NCBI GenBank assembly: GCA_036001225.1
Contig: DASYUM010000086.1
Coordinates: forward strand, 1-6,452
Length of the DNA stretch: 6,452 bases
Direction of reading: 5' to 3'
Source: DASYUM01 sp036001225
GTDB lineage: Bacteria > Methylomirabilota > Methylomirabilia > Rokubacteriales > DASRDR01
Within the stretch, counting starts at the first letter, position 1, and every line of letters starts with the position of its first letter. This document shows, piece by piece, positions 1-6,225 of the stretch. The translations under genes were made by a program, and so were the position numbers. Below the pieces are notes generated by a model. The model was not told the origin of the DNA and made no database searches. It saw nothing but the letters and a program-made list of their open reading frames with translations.

Positions 1-10
1 CCCCCCTCCG
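1..10. repeat. Truncated copy of the intergenic hairpin repeat (right arm only)
   Basis: The first ten bases, CCCCCCTCCG, are identical to positions 4739-4748, the right arm of the perfect 12-bp hairpin in the gap before the methyltransferase gene. In both places the arm is followed by a short A/T-rich spacer (AGATAT here, AAGTAATA there) and then a start codon. The left arm and loop would lie outside the window, so calling this a repeat copy is inference from a 10-base match plus matching context. Confidence 0.55.
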
Positions 11-16
11 AGATAT

Positions 17-1183
17 ATGAAGGTGGCGTTCGTCGTGCCCCGCTACGGGGACGGCATCGTGGGCGGCGCCGAGACGCTCGTGGCCGGGCTGGCCGAGCAC
101 CTCGCCGCCACCGGCACCGGCGTCGACGTCCTGACCACCGGCGCCCTCGATCACCGCACCTGGGCGAATGTCCTCCCGGCTGGCGCCTCGACCACGCGCG
201 GGGTCACCGTCCGCCGCTTCCCGGTCCGCCCGCGGGACGCGGAGGCGTTCGGCGCCCTTCACCAGCGGATCGCCGCCGGGCACTGGCTGGACGTCGAGGA
301 GCAGCTGCGGTGGGCGGAGGAATCGATCACCAGCCCCGACCTCTTCGCCCATCTCGTGCAGCACCGAACGGCCTACGACGTCGTCTGCTTCGCCCCCTAC
401 CTGTTCGGGACCACCCTGTGGGGCCTTCCCCTGGTTCCCGAGCGCGCCGTCCTCATCCCCTGCCTCCACGACGAGCCGTTCGCGCACCTGGACGTCGTGC
501 GGGCGGTCTTCGACGCCTGCCGCGGCTTCATCTTCAACTCCCCCGCCGAGGCCGAGCTGGCCCAGAAGCTGTACGGCCTCGGTGACCGAGTGTGGGGCGT
601 GGTCGGCCTGGGCTTCGATCCGCCGCGTCCCGCCGATCCCGAGGGCTTCCGCCGCCGCCACGGGCTGACCGGGCCCCTCCTCGTCTATCTCGGCCGCAAG
701 GAGACCGGGAAGAACGTCCCCCTCCTCATCGAGTATGTCCGTCGCTACCGGCGGCTTCACGGGCGGGAGGTGACCCTGGTCCTGGCCGGAGAGGGCCCGG
801 TCACCGCGCCCGGCATCCGCGACCTCGGCTACCTCCGGGTGACCGAGAAGGCCGACGCCTACGCCGCCGCCACCGTCGTCTGCCAGCCCTCGGTCAACGA
901 GTCATTCTCCATCGTGCTCATGGAAGCCTGGCTCGCCGGCACCCCCGTGCTCGTCCATGCCGGGTGCCCCGTGACCACGCACCACGTGGTCCAGGCCAAC
1001 GGGGGCCTCGCCTTCGGCGACTTCTTCGAGTTCGCCGAGGCGTTGACGCGGCTCCTGGACGATCCACCGCTGCGGGCGCGGCTCGGCGCCCAGGGGCGGG
1101 CCTATGTCGAGCGGGAGTACGCGTGGCCGGTGGTGACCGCGCGGCTGCGGGGGGTCCTCGAGCGGGTGGTCGGCGATGGCTGA
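17..1183 (+). CDS. GT4-family glycosyltransferase (GT-B fold), paralogue 1 of 3
   Basis: Predicted 388-residue cytoplasmic retaining glycosyltransferase that would move a sugar from a nucleotide donor to a growing glycan; donor and acceptor are unknown. The N-terminal acceptor half opens with a beta strand and a Gly-rich loop ending in GGAE (16-19). The C-terminal donor half holds GRKETGKN (226-233), in the place where GT4 enzymes carry the phosphate-binding Arg (R227) and Lys (K232), and the E-x7-E motif from E295 to E303 within NESFSIVLMEAW. GRAYVE lies near the C-terminus. No signal peptide or membrane segment is visible, and the length is normal for GT4. The ATG at 17 fits the family N-terminus (MKVAFVVPRYG), but no Shine-Dalgarno precedes it and the frame stays open to the left edge, so a longer upstream start cannot be excluded. 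Its last 8 bp overlap the next gene. It resembles the second gene more than the fourth. Confidence 0.9.
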   Translation: MKVAFVVPRYGDGIVGGAETLVAGLAEHLAATGTGVDVLTTGALDHRTWANVLPAGASTTRGVTVRRFPVRPRDAEAFGALHQRIAAGHWLDVEEQLRWAEESITSPDLFAHLVQHRTAYDVVCFAPYLFGTTLWGLPLVPERAVLIPCLHDEPFAHLDVVRAVFDACRGFIFNSPAEAELAQKLYGLGDRVWGVVGLGFDPPRPADPEGFRRRHGLTGPLLVYLGRKETGKNVPLLIEYVRRYRRLHGREVTLVLAGEGPVTAPGIRDLGYLRVTEKADAYAAATVVCQPSVNESFSIVLMEAWLAGTPVLVHAGCPVTTHHVVQANGGLAFGDFFEFAEALTRLLDDPPLRARLGAQGRAYVEREYAWPVVTARLRGVLERVVGDG

Positions 1184-2369
1184 GCGGCTCGCCTTCGTCA
1201 CTCCCTGGTACGGCCGCCAGATCCCGGGCGGGGCCGAGGCGGAGTGCCGCGACACGGCCCGGGCGCTGGCCGCCCGCGGGGTGGCGGTCGAGATCCTGAC
1301 CACCTGCGCCCGCGACCACGCCTCGGAATGGGCCGATCACCACCCGGAGGGGGTCACCGAGGAAGACGGCCTCCTCGTCCGCCGCTTCAAGGTGCGATCG
1401 CGGGACCCCCGCCGCTTCGATCGGTTCAACGAGCGGCTTCTCCGCGGCGGCCGCCTGGCGCCCTGGGAGGAGCGCGAGTTCGTCGCGCACTCCATCCACT
1501 CGGCCGATCTCTACACCTATCTGGCCGCCGAGCGCGAGCGCTACTGGTACGCCTTCATTCCCTACTGCTTCGGCACGACCTGGGAGGGCGCCCTGCTGGC
1601 GCCCGAGCGGTCGGTGCTGATCCCCTGTCTCCACAACGAGCCCTACGCGCGCCTGGCGGCGACGGCCGAGGTGCTCCGGCGGGTGCGGGCGGTCTGCTTC
1701 CATGTGCCGGCCGAGCGCGCGCTCGGCCAGGCGCTGGCCGGCGGGGATCCCGCCCGCGGGCACCTGGTGGGGGAGGGCGTGGACACCGCGGTCGCCAGCG
1801 ATCCCGAACGGTTCCGGCGGAAATACAAGATCCACGACCCGTTCCTCCTCTACGCTGGCCGGAAGGCCACCGGCAAGAACACGCCGCTGCTCGTCGAGTA
1901 CTTCGCCCGCTATCGGCTGACTCACCGGGATCGCCGGCTGAAGCTCGTCCTCATCGGGCCGGGCGGCGTCTTCATCCCCCGGCGCCTGGCCGACGACGTC
2001 CGCGACCTCGGCCTCGTCCCGGTCCAGGACAAGTTCGACGCCTTCGCCGCCGCCCTCACGCTCTGCCAACCGTCGCTCCTGGAGAGCTTCTCCATCGTCA
2101 TGATGGAAGCCTGGCTGTGCGGCAGCCCGGTCGTGGTCCACGAGCGCTGCGCGGTTACCCGCGACCACTGCCTGGCCTCGAACGGCGGCCTCTTCTTCGC
2201 GGAGTACTTCGAGTTCGCCGAGGTGCTCGACCTGCTGCTGGGCGACCCCGGGCTGCGCTCCCGCCTGGCCGCCCAGGGCCGGGCTTACGTGGAGCGGCAC
2301 TTCACCTGGGACCGGGTGACCGCGAACTACCTGGGCGTCTTCCGCCAGCTGGGAGCCCGGCTGTCATGA
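1176..2369 (+). CDS. GT4-family glycosyltransferase, paralogue 2 of 3
   Basis: Predicted 397-residue GT-B glycosyltransferase, probably acting in the cytoplasm on a lipid-linked glycan; its sugar specificity cannot be read from sequence. The N-terminal half has GGAE at 18-21 and LTTCARDH shortly after, the conserved start of this subfamily. The donor half has GRKATGKN from G228 (R229, K230) and an E-x7-E pair at E303 and E311 in LESFSIVMMEAW, then GRAYVE near the end. It shares with the first gene the FGTT segment, the block PER-(A/S)-VLIPCLH, the GRK-x-TGKN donor loop and the FEFAE stretch, so these two look like a tandem duplication. The ATG at 1176 lies inside the end of the previous gene (8-bp overlap), which points to translational coupling; the upstream Shine-Dalgarno is weak. 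The stop overlaps the next start as ATGA. Confidence 0.9.
   Translation: MAERLAFVTPWYGRQIPGGAEAECRDTARALAARGVAVEILTTCARDHASEWADHHPEGVTEEDGLLVRRFKVRSRDPRRFDRFNERLLRGGRLAPWEEREFVAHSIHSADLYTYLAAERERYWYAFIPYCFGTTWEGALLAPERSVLIPCLHNEPYARLAATAEVLRRVRAVCFHVPAERALGQALAGGDPARGHLVGEGVDTAVASDPERFRRKYKIHDPFLLYAGRKATGKNTPLLVEYFARYRLTHRDRRLKLVLIGPGGVFIPRRLADDVRDLGLVPVQDKFDAFAAALTLCQPSLLESFSIVMMEAWLCGSPVVVHERCAVTRDHCLASNGGLFFAEYFEFAEVLDLLLGDPGLRSRLAAQGRAYVERHFTWDRVTANYLGVFRQLGARLS
2351..2355 (+). promoter_or_regulatory. Ribosome-binding site (GGGAG) of the third glycosyltransferase
   Basis: GGGAG lies within the end of the preceding gene, 10 bases before the ATG at 2366. The spacing is slightly long but usable, and it supports the ATGA-overlap start. 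Confidence 0.45.
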
Positions 2370-3448
2370 AAGGCGTCCATCAGCTGCTGCCGAACTTCGA
2401 CTGCGGGGACGCCATCGGCAACGACGTCCGCGCCCTCCGTGACCTCTTGCGTGGCTGGGGGTACGCCTCCGAGGTCTATGCCCAGTACGTCCACCCTGCG
2501 CTCGTCGGCGAGTCGCGCTTCTACACGCGTTACCGCGCGGTGTCCGACCCCGACAACGTCGTGCTGTTCCACTTCTCGATCGGGTCGGAGGTCACCAACT
2601 TCTACGCCGGGCTGCCGGACAAGAAGGTCCTCGTCTACCACAACATCACCCCCGCCGAGTACTACGTCGGCGTGAACGCCCGGGTCGCCGACCGCTGCCG
2701 GCGTGGTCACCAGGAGCTGCGCCGGCTGGCCGACGTGACGGACCTCGGGGTCGGGGACTCCGAATTCAACCGGCAGGAGCTGGAAGCGGCCGGCTACCGG
2801 CGGACCGCGATGCTGCCGATCCTGCTCGACTGGAGCCACTACGCGTGGCCGCCGGCGCCCGCCCTCGAGCAGGCGTATCGGCGGGGCACCACGCTCCTCT
2901 ACGTGGGCCGGATCGCGCCGAACAAGCGCGTCGAAGATCTCGTGAAGACCTACTACTTCTACCAGCGTCTCGATCCCGAGAGCCGCCTGGTCTGCGTGGG
3001 CTCGGCGGTGGATACCGAAGGGTATCTGGCGGGCTGCCAGAAGCTGGCCGCCGAACTGGGCATCCTCGACCGCGTCGTCTTCACCGGCGCGGTCTCCCAG
3101 GCCGACCTCTGCACCTACTACCGACTGGCCTCGGTCTACCTCTCGCTCTCCGACCACGAGGGCTTCTGCGTGCCCCTGCTCGAGGCGATGCACTTCGACG
3201 TGCCGATCGTGGCCTACGCTGCCACCGCGGTGCCGTGGACGCTGGGCGACGCCGGGATCCTGGTGCGGGAGAAGGATTTCCCGACGCTGGCCGAGCTGCT
3301 CCACCGGGTGGTGGCCGACGTCGGGCTGCGGGCGGCCGTGCTGGTGCGGCAGCGCGAGCGGCTCCAGGCGTTCGACCGCGCGGTGATCGGCGAGCAGCTC
3401 CGGGCCCTCCTCGCCAAGGTTTCCGCCGCCGGTGCAGTCCGGGCATGA
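2366..3448 (+). CDS. GT4-family glycosyltransferase of a different branch (EGFCVPLLEAM type)
   Basis: Predicted 360-residue GT-B glycosyltransferase. It begins MKGVHQLLPNFDCGDAIGND, a start seen in GT4 enzymes of polysaccharide clusters, and lacks the GGAE loop of its neighbours. An N-terminal segment reading VVLFHFSIGSE and VLVYHNITP matches the central strand region of the acceptor domain. The donor domain has LLYVGRIAPNKR (R182, K187 as likely phosphate contacts) and the E-x7-E motif as EGFCVPLLE (E265 to E273). That motif is the standard GT4 form, as distinct from the ESFS form of the paralogues on either side. No signal peptide or membrane helix is evident. The start overlaps the previous stop by 4 bp and its own stop overlaps the next start by 4 bp. 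It therefore sits inside the paralogue array and is probably made in step with it. Donor sugar and linkage are unknown. Confidence 0.9.
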   Translation: MKGVHQLLPNFDCGDAIGNDVRALRDLLRGWGYASEVYAQYVHPALVGESRFYTRYRAVSDPDNVVLFHFSIGSEVTNFYAGLPDKKVLVYHNITPAEYYVGVNARVADRCRRGHQELRRLADVTDLGVGDSEFNRQELEAAGYRRTAMLPILLDWSHYAWPPAPALEQAYRRGTTLLYVGRIAPNKRVEDLVKTYYFYQRLDPESRLVCVGSAVDTEGYLAGCQKLAAELGILDRVVFTGAVSQADLCTYYRLASVYLSLSDHEGFCVPLLEAMHFDVPIVAYAATAVPWTLGDAGILVREKDFPTLAELLHRVVADVGLRAAVLVRQRERLQAFDRAVIGEQLRALLAKVSAAGAVRA

Positions 3449-4626
3449 AGCGGCTCCGACTGGCCTTCGTCGTCCAGCGCTACGGTCCCGCCATCGACGG
3501 CGGCGCCGAGCACGAGTGCCGGCGGGTCGCCGAGGCCCTGGCCCCCCACCACGACATCGAGGTCCTCACCACCTGCGCCCACGACTACCTCACCTGGAAG
3601 AACGTCTACCCGGCCGGCATCGAGACCGTGAACGGAGTCCGGGTCCGCCGGTTCCCGGTCGAGCGGCCCCGGCGGGTGCGGGCCTTCGGCCGCTACGCGG
3701 ACTGGCTCTACGCGCACCCCCACACGTTCTTCGACGAGGTGGAGTGGGTACGGCGCCAGGGCCCCCGCGCGCTGGCGCTCGTGGAGTGGCTGCGGGCGCA
3801 CGGCGGGGACTACGACGGCGTCCTCTTCTTCACCTACCTCTACCTGCCGACCATCCTCGGCCTGCCCCTGGTCGCGGAAAAGGCCATCCTCGTCCCTACC
3901 GCCCACGACGAGCGCCCGATCTACCTGGACCTCTTCCGGGCGCTCTTCCGGTTGCCGCGAGCGCTGGTCTTCCAGATCGAAGAAGAGCAGGCGTTCGTCG
4001 AGGCGCGATTCCACACCCGGCACCTCCCGTCGGCGGTGATCGGGGGCGGCGTGGACCCGGTCCCCGACGCCCAGCCCGGGCGCTTTCGTCGGCAGGTCAG
4101 CTTGACCGACCCCTACCTCCTCTACGTCGGACGGGTGGACGTCGAGAAGGGCTGCCGCGACCTGGTCGAGGCGTTCCTGGCCTGGCGCACGAGCCACCGG
4201 ACGTCGCTCAGCCTGGTGCTCATGGGGACGGTCGCCATGCGGGTGCCGCGTCACCCCGCGTTGCGGGCCCTGGGCTTCCGTCCCGAGACCGAGAAGTGGG
4301 ATGCCCTGACCGGGGCGACGGCGCTGGTCATGCCGTCGCCCCACGAGAGTTTCTCGTTCGTCCTGCTGGAGGCGTGGGCCCAGGGGACGCCCGTGCTGGC
4401 CACCGCGCGCGCGGCCGTCCTCCGCGGCCACGTCGAGCGGTCCGGCGGCGGGCTCCTCTACGACCGGGCGCCGGGCGACTTCGCCGCCCAGCTCGACGCC
4501 CTGCTGGCCGACGACCAGCTGGGCAAGAGCCTGGGCGAGCGCGGCCGGGCCTACGTCGAAGCGCGCTATCGCTGGCCCGCCATCACCCAGCGGTACCTCG
4601 AGTTCCTCGCCCGGGTATTCGGCTAG
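3445..4626 (+). CDS. GT4-family glycosyltransferase, paralogue 3 of 3
   Basis: Predicted 393-residue GT-B glycosyltransferase of the same subfamily as the first two genes. GGAE is at 19-22, followed by LTTCAHDYLTWKNVYPAG, which is close to the common version found in many bacteria. The donor half carries GRVDVEKG (229-236; R230 and K235), the conventional GT4 loop, where the first two paralogues have GRK-x-TGKN. The E-x7-E motif runs from E301 to E309 in HESFSFVLLEAW, and GRAYVE lies near the end. The ATG at 3445 overlaps the previous stop (ATGA); the Shine-Dalgarno is weak, so coupling probably drives initiation. The gene ends with TAG at 4624-4626 and is the last of the first block, before a 130-bp gap. 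Its donor loop suggests a different donor or binding mode from the other two (inference). Confidence 0.9.
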   Translation: MKRLRLAFVVQRYGPAIDGGAEHECRRVAEALAPHHDIEVLTTCAHDYLTWKNVYPAGIETVNGVRVRRFPVERPRRVRAFGRYADWLYAHPHTFFDEVEWVRRQGPRALALVEWLRAHGGDYDGVLFFTYLYLPTILGLPLVAEKAILVPTAHDERPIYLDLFRALFRLPRALVFQIEEEQAFVEARFHTRHLPSAVIGGGVDPVPDAQPGRFRRQVSLTDPYLLYVGRVDVEKGCRDLVEAFLAWRTSHRTSLSLVLMGTVAMRVPRHPALRALGFRPETEKWDALTGATALVMPSPHESFSFVLLEAWAQGTPVLATARAAVLRGHVERSGGGLLYDRAPGDFAAQLDALLADDQLGKSLGERGRAYVEARYRWPAITQRYLEFLARVFG

Positions 4627-4685
4627 GCTCTATCGACACCGACATGACGGTCGCCCGCCGCCCCGCGACGATCGAAGCGCTCCGA

Positions 4686-4704
4686 GCGCCGGCTTTGCCG
4701 GCGC
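4686..4704. repeat. Small perfect hairpin, 8-bp stem with TTT loop
   Basis: GCGCCGGC (4686-4693) pairs exactly with GCCGGCGC (4697-4704) across a TTT loop. It lies 17 bases before the larger hairpin and may be part of the same repeat unit. Confidence 0.75.
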
Positions 4705-4721
4705 AACTCCGGGGGGAGGAA

Positions 4722-4749
4722 TCGGAGGGGGGCGTCAGCCCCCCTCCGA
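4722..4749. repeat. Large perfect hairpin, 12-bp stem with GTCA loop
   Basis: TCGGAGGGGGGC (4722-4733) pairs base for base with GCCCCCCTCCGA (4738-4749) around a four-base GTCA loop. Eleven of the twelve positions of the right arm run C/T-rich on the plus strand up to G4748. Ten bases of this arm recur at positions 1-10. No T-run follows; the next bases are AGTAATA and then the GTG start at 4757. Possible roles are a transcript-end or mRNA-stability structure, a factor-dependent or weak terminator between the two blocks, or a REP-like dispersed palindrome. The left arm includes GGAGG-like bases that would be hidden when folded. Confidence 0.8.
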
Positions 4750-4756
4750 AGTAATA

Positions 4757-5503
4757 GTGGAACCCCGCGAGTACGAGCGGAGCTTCGCCCTCGAGGGCGA
4801 TCACTGGTGGTTCCGCGCCAAGCGGGCGCTGGTCCTCACCCTGCTCCGCCGGTTCGGCGGGCTGGGCGGCCGCGGTCTCGACGTCGGGTGCGGGACCGGC
4901 GGGATGCTCCAGGCGCTGGCCGGCGAGGGGCGGTGGGTGGGCGTCGACGCCGAGCCGCTCGCGCTCGCCTTCTGCCGCAAGCGCGGGCTCGGCCGCCTGG
5001 TCCGCGGCTCGGGAACCGCGCTGCCGTTCCGGGCCGGGGCCTTCGACGCCTGCCTCTGCCTCGACATCCTCTACCACCGGGGCGTCACCTCCGACGTGGC
5101 GGCGCTCGCCGAGTGCCACCGCGTCCTGAAGGACGGCGGGCTCCTCGTGGTCACCGATTCGGCATTCACCTGGCTCCGCTCTGCCCACGACGACGCGGTC
5201 CACGGCCAGCGACGGTATACCCGACGCGCCCTGCTCGAGTGCCTGCGAGCGGCCGGCTTCGCTCCCGTCTTCGCGTCGTACGCGTACTGCCTGGTGTTCC
5301 CGGCGGTCGTCGCCTTCCGCCTGGCCCGGCAACTGGCCGGCCGGCAGGCCGGCGGCTCCGACGTCTTTCCGGTGCCGGCCCCCCTCGGCGGCGCGCTCTC
5401 GGCCGTCCAGGCGCTCGAGCGCGCGCTCCTGCGGCTGGCGCCGCTGCCCTTCGGCAGCTCGGTCGTCTGCGTGGCCCGCAAGCGGGCGGAGGCGCGCCCG
5501 TGA
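4757..5503 (+). CDS. Class I SAM-dependent methyltransferase (Methyltransf_11 type)
   Basis: Predicted 248-residue methyltransferase. The N-terminus has the HWWFR signature (16-20) typical of a group of methyltransferases found in surface-glycan clusters. SAM-binding motif I is LDVGCGTGG (41-49), the ribose-contacting acidic residue is probably D64 in VGVDAE, and a later motif reads FDACLCLDILYH (96-107), followed by LKDGGLLVV. These mark a complete Rossmann-like domain. The C-terminal part is hydrophobic in places (a stretch reading YCLVFPAVVAFRLARQLAG), perhaps a substrate lid or a membrane-leaning helix. The GTG start at 4757 is chosen because the family's Tyr-rich, HWWF-containing N-terminus follows it at the usual distance; there is no Shine-Dalgarno in front, only the hairpin and a short A/T-rich spacer. 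Substrate is unknown; sugar or lipid-linked glycan methylation is inference from context. The stop overlaps the next start as GTGA. Confidence 0.88.
   Translation: MEPREYERSFALEGDHWWFRAKRALVLTLLRRFGGLGGRGLDVGCGTGGMLQALAGEGRWVGVDAEPLALAFCRKRGLGRLVRGSGTALPFRAGAFDACLCLDILYHRGVTSDVAALAECHRVLKDGGLLVVTDSAFTWLRSAHDDAVHGQRRYTRRALLECLRAAGFAPVFASYAYCLVFPAVVAFRLARQLAGRQAGGSDVFPVPAPLGGALSAVQALERALLRLAPLPFGSSVVCVARKRAEARP
5488..5492 (+). promoter_or_regulatory. Ribosome-binding site (GGAGG) that fixes the GT2 start
   Basis: A full GGAGG lies 7 bases before the GTG at 5500. It decides the start: the same frame is open far upstream through the methyltransferase gene, but the GT2 fold (KPAVILPTYNE) begins right at this GTG. 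Confidence 0.75.
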
Positions 5504-6225
5504 AGCCCGCCGTGATCCTCCCCACCTACAACGAGCAGGCGGTGATCGTCGGTCTCGCGCGTGAGATCCTGGCCGCGGTGCCGAACGGCGAGGTGCTGGT
5601 GGTGGACGACGACTCGCCCGACCGCACCTGGGAGGTGGTGGGCCAGGCCTTCGCGGCCGACGGGCGCGTCGGCGTCCTCCGGCGGGTCGGGCGGCGCGGG
5701 TTGCCCTCGGCGTTGGCCGAAGGGATCGCCAGCACGGCGGGGGACCCGGTGGTGTGGCTCGACGCCGACGGGTCGATGCCAGCCGAGGTGATTCCCCGGC
5801 TGCTGGCGGCGACCGCCGACGCCGACGTGGCGGTCGCCTCCCGCTATGCGCCGGGCGGCGCCGACGCGCGCGACTCGTGGCTTCGGATCCTCGCCTCGCG
5901 GGCCATCAACCTGCTCGGCCGCGCCTGGCTGGGCGGCCCGGTGCGCGACTGGACCTCGGGCTTCGTGGCGGCTCGCCGCGGCGCGCTCGACCGCATCCCG
6001 TTGCGCACCGATTACGTCTACGGCGACTACTGCATCGACTTCCTCTACCGGTGCTGCCAGGCCGGTCTCCGGGTCACCGAGGTGCCGTACCGGTGCGTAG
6101 AGCGGCGAGCCGGCGAGACCAAGACCAGCCCCGACCTCCGACGCTTCGCCCGGCTCGGCCTCCGCTACGCGGGGACGATCCTCCAGCTTCGCTGGAACAC
6201 CCTGTTCGGGAGGTGTCCATCATGA
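5500..6225 (+). CDS. GT2 glycosyltransferase, polyprenyl/dolichol-phosphate mannosyltransferase-like
   Basis: Predicted 241-residue GT-A enzyme, close to the usual length of single-domain, DPM1-like synthases, which transfer a sugar from a nucleotide donor to a polyprenyl phosphate. Motifs in order: ILPTYNE (6-12), VVDDDSPDRT (34-43), the metal- and nucleotide-binding DAD (88-90) in WLDADGSMP, SRYAPGG (114-120), and RDWTSGF (149-155). A C-terminal block reads EVPYRCVERRAGETKTS (194-210), equivalent to the R-x-x-G-x-S/T-K element of the family. No C-terminal GtrA-like or other transmembrane helices follow, so it should be soluble or peripheral. The DADGS form differs from the common DADLSH, so the acceptor or donor may differ from mannose/dolichol. 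The GTG start overlaps the methyltransferase stop by 4 bp; the stop overlaps the aminotransferase start as ATGA. Confidence 0.88.
   Translation: MKPAVILPTYNEQAVIVGLAREILAAVPNGEVLVVDDDSPDRTWEVVGQAFAADGRVGVLRRVGRRGLPSALAEGIASTAGDPVVWLDADGSMPAEVIPRLLAATADADVAVASRYAPGGADARDSWLRILASRAINLLGRAWLGGPVRDWTSGFVAARRGALDRIPLRTDYVYGDYCIDFLYRCCQAGLRVTEVPYRCVERRAGETKTSPDLRRFARLGLRYAGTILQLRWNTLFGRCPS
6208..6213 (+). promoter_or_regulatory. Ribosome-binding site (GGGAGG) of the aminotransferase
   Basis: GGGAGG sits 8 bases before the ATG at 6222, inside the end of the GT2 gene. It supports the 6222 start over the later in-frame ATG at 6255, which has no comparable site. Confidence 0.7.

Larger units (their letters stand above)
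4627..4756. other. Intergenic gap with a compound hairpin element
   Basis: This is the only gap of any size in the window. It breaks an otherwise overlapping gene series. Positions 4627-4685 show nothing I can name. Positions 4686-4749 hold two perfect GC-rich inverted repeats separated by a purine-rich stretch (GGGGGGAGGA at 4711-4720). I see no convincing -35/-10 promoter pair and no T-run after either hairpin, so it is neither a clear promoter nor a textbook intrinsic terminator. Confidence 0.6.

Noticed and set aside
918..2300. Long open frames on the minus strand opposite the glycosyltransferase genes, including others at 2327-3304 and 3214-4431
   Set aside because: They mirror real genes with strong family motifs. 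Their predicted proteins are rich in Arg, Ala, Pro, Gly and Glu with no recognisable domain, as expected from the codon bias of GC-rich DNA.
1244..2365. Third glycosyltransferase starting far upstream, giving a 734-residue fusion protein
   Set aside because: The extra 374 residues are an out-of-frame reading of the second gene with low-complexity Arg/Pro/Gly content; the GT4 N-terminus begins at the ATG at 2366.
4722..4756. Classical intrinsic terminator after the fourth glycosyltransferase
   Set aside because: The stem is strong but no T-run follows; the downstream bases are AGTAATA and then the methyltransferase start. A terminator role remains possible but is not shown by the sequence.
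4807..5499. GT2 gene with a 231-residue N-terminal extension
   Set aside because: The extension is a shadow frame of the methyltransferase gene. The GTG at 5500 has a well-spaced GGAGG and starts exactly at the GT2 fold.
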